Source: Malachius bipustulatus
Lineage: Eukaryota > Arthropoda > Insecta > Coleoptera > Melyridae
Length of the DNA stretch: 64,000 nt
Reading direction: 5' to 3'
NCBI GenBank assembly: GCA_910589415.1
Contig: OU342631.1
Span: forward strand, 56,386,598-56,450,597
Shown here: piece after piece, positions 63,688 to 64,000 of the stretch
Numbering within the stretch: position 1 is the first letter of the stretch
How the letters are laid out: every line of letters begins with the position of its first letter
The notes under the pieces: generated by a model
What the model saw: only the letters and a program-made list of their open reading frames with translations
The model's database searches: none
Told to the model about the DNA's origin: nothing
Made by a program: the position numbers and the translations under genes

Positions 63688-64000
63688 GTTTTATATGTAA
63701 CAAAAACTCTCATTACTATAAAGTGTACAAGGACGCTGACCGTCCATTATCTGGACACTTCTAGCCACAATAAAATTATGAAAATTCATAATTAAACATA
63801 CCCAATTAATTATGCCAACTTAGTTATTTTTTAAATGGAAAATTCTATAGTGTGGCCCAGGATAAGCAAATTTATATGTATCAATGAATAAAAATTTTTG
63901 AGTTGAAATTTGACTTTTTGGGGTCCAGACCTGCTTGATTAGATAAGAAATTTTACCATATATACATGTTTAATAAATCAAGCATGCCTTGACAGGAGTT
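63688..64000 (+). other. SARNP: SARNP 3' UTR and downstream flank
   Basis: AATAAA signals lie at 63769-63774 and 63887-63892. The transcript probably ends soon after one of them. Confidence 0.55.

Overview
The window looks like nuclear DNA of an arthropod, most likely an insect with an expanded, AT-rich, transposon-rich genome. The reasons are two spliced genes with GT-AG introns, LINEs, several families of DNA-transposon relics, and many short inverted-repeat elements. The insect order cannot be fixed from the sequence.

Two host genes are readable, and they are divergent. On the minus strand (36750 down to 12925) lies the 5' part of the cytoplasmic 5'-3' exoribonuclease XRN1 (Drosophila pacman). 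Eleven exons join in frame into 659 residues and carry every catalytic acid of the family; the rest of the gene lies beyond the left edge, so 1-12924 is probably all one intron. On the plus strand (46133 to 63687) lies a complete five-exon gene for the SAP-domain nuclear RNP SARNP (CIP29/Tho1), 255 residues. Both act on RNA: XRN1 degrades decapped mRNA in the cytoplasm, and SARNP works with the TREX/UAP56 export machinery in the nucleus. They are separated by 9.4 kb that is almost entirely stacked transposable elements.

Layout. 1-12924 (XRN1 intron 11): large foldback elements bounded by CAGGG... ends and TA duplications, and a decayed R4/Dong-like LINE (4601-12263) that sits at a TAA repeat and is split by two later insertions, one of them exactly in its YIDD polymerase motif. 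13442-19639 (intron 9): a LINE tail, a P-superfamily element with a broken THAP transposase, a MITE and an RNase H LINE fragment. 19640-24912: XRN1 exons 3-9 with an LTR and small foldbacks. 24913-36173 (intron 2): foldbacks, a pogo-like element with a psq helix-turn-helix ORF, and a 410-bp hairpin 60 bp from the exon 2 splice site. 36751-46132 (intergenic): three copies of an 870-bp inverted-repeat element, two THAP-encoding P-like elements inserted in them, a solo LTR and several MITEs. These contribute eight perfect TGACGTCA (CRE-type) sites. 46184-63525 (SARNP introns): MITEs, an IS630/Tc1-like transposase relic, three LINE relics, a piggyBac relic and a TA-flanked MITE.

The main message is a layered record of insertions into the introns and shared upstream region of two RNA-metabolism genes, dominated by hairpin-forming elements with TA target duplications and by P-superfamily/THAP elements. 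No CRISPR, operon or bacterial-type feature is present.
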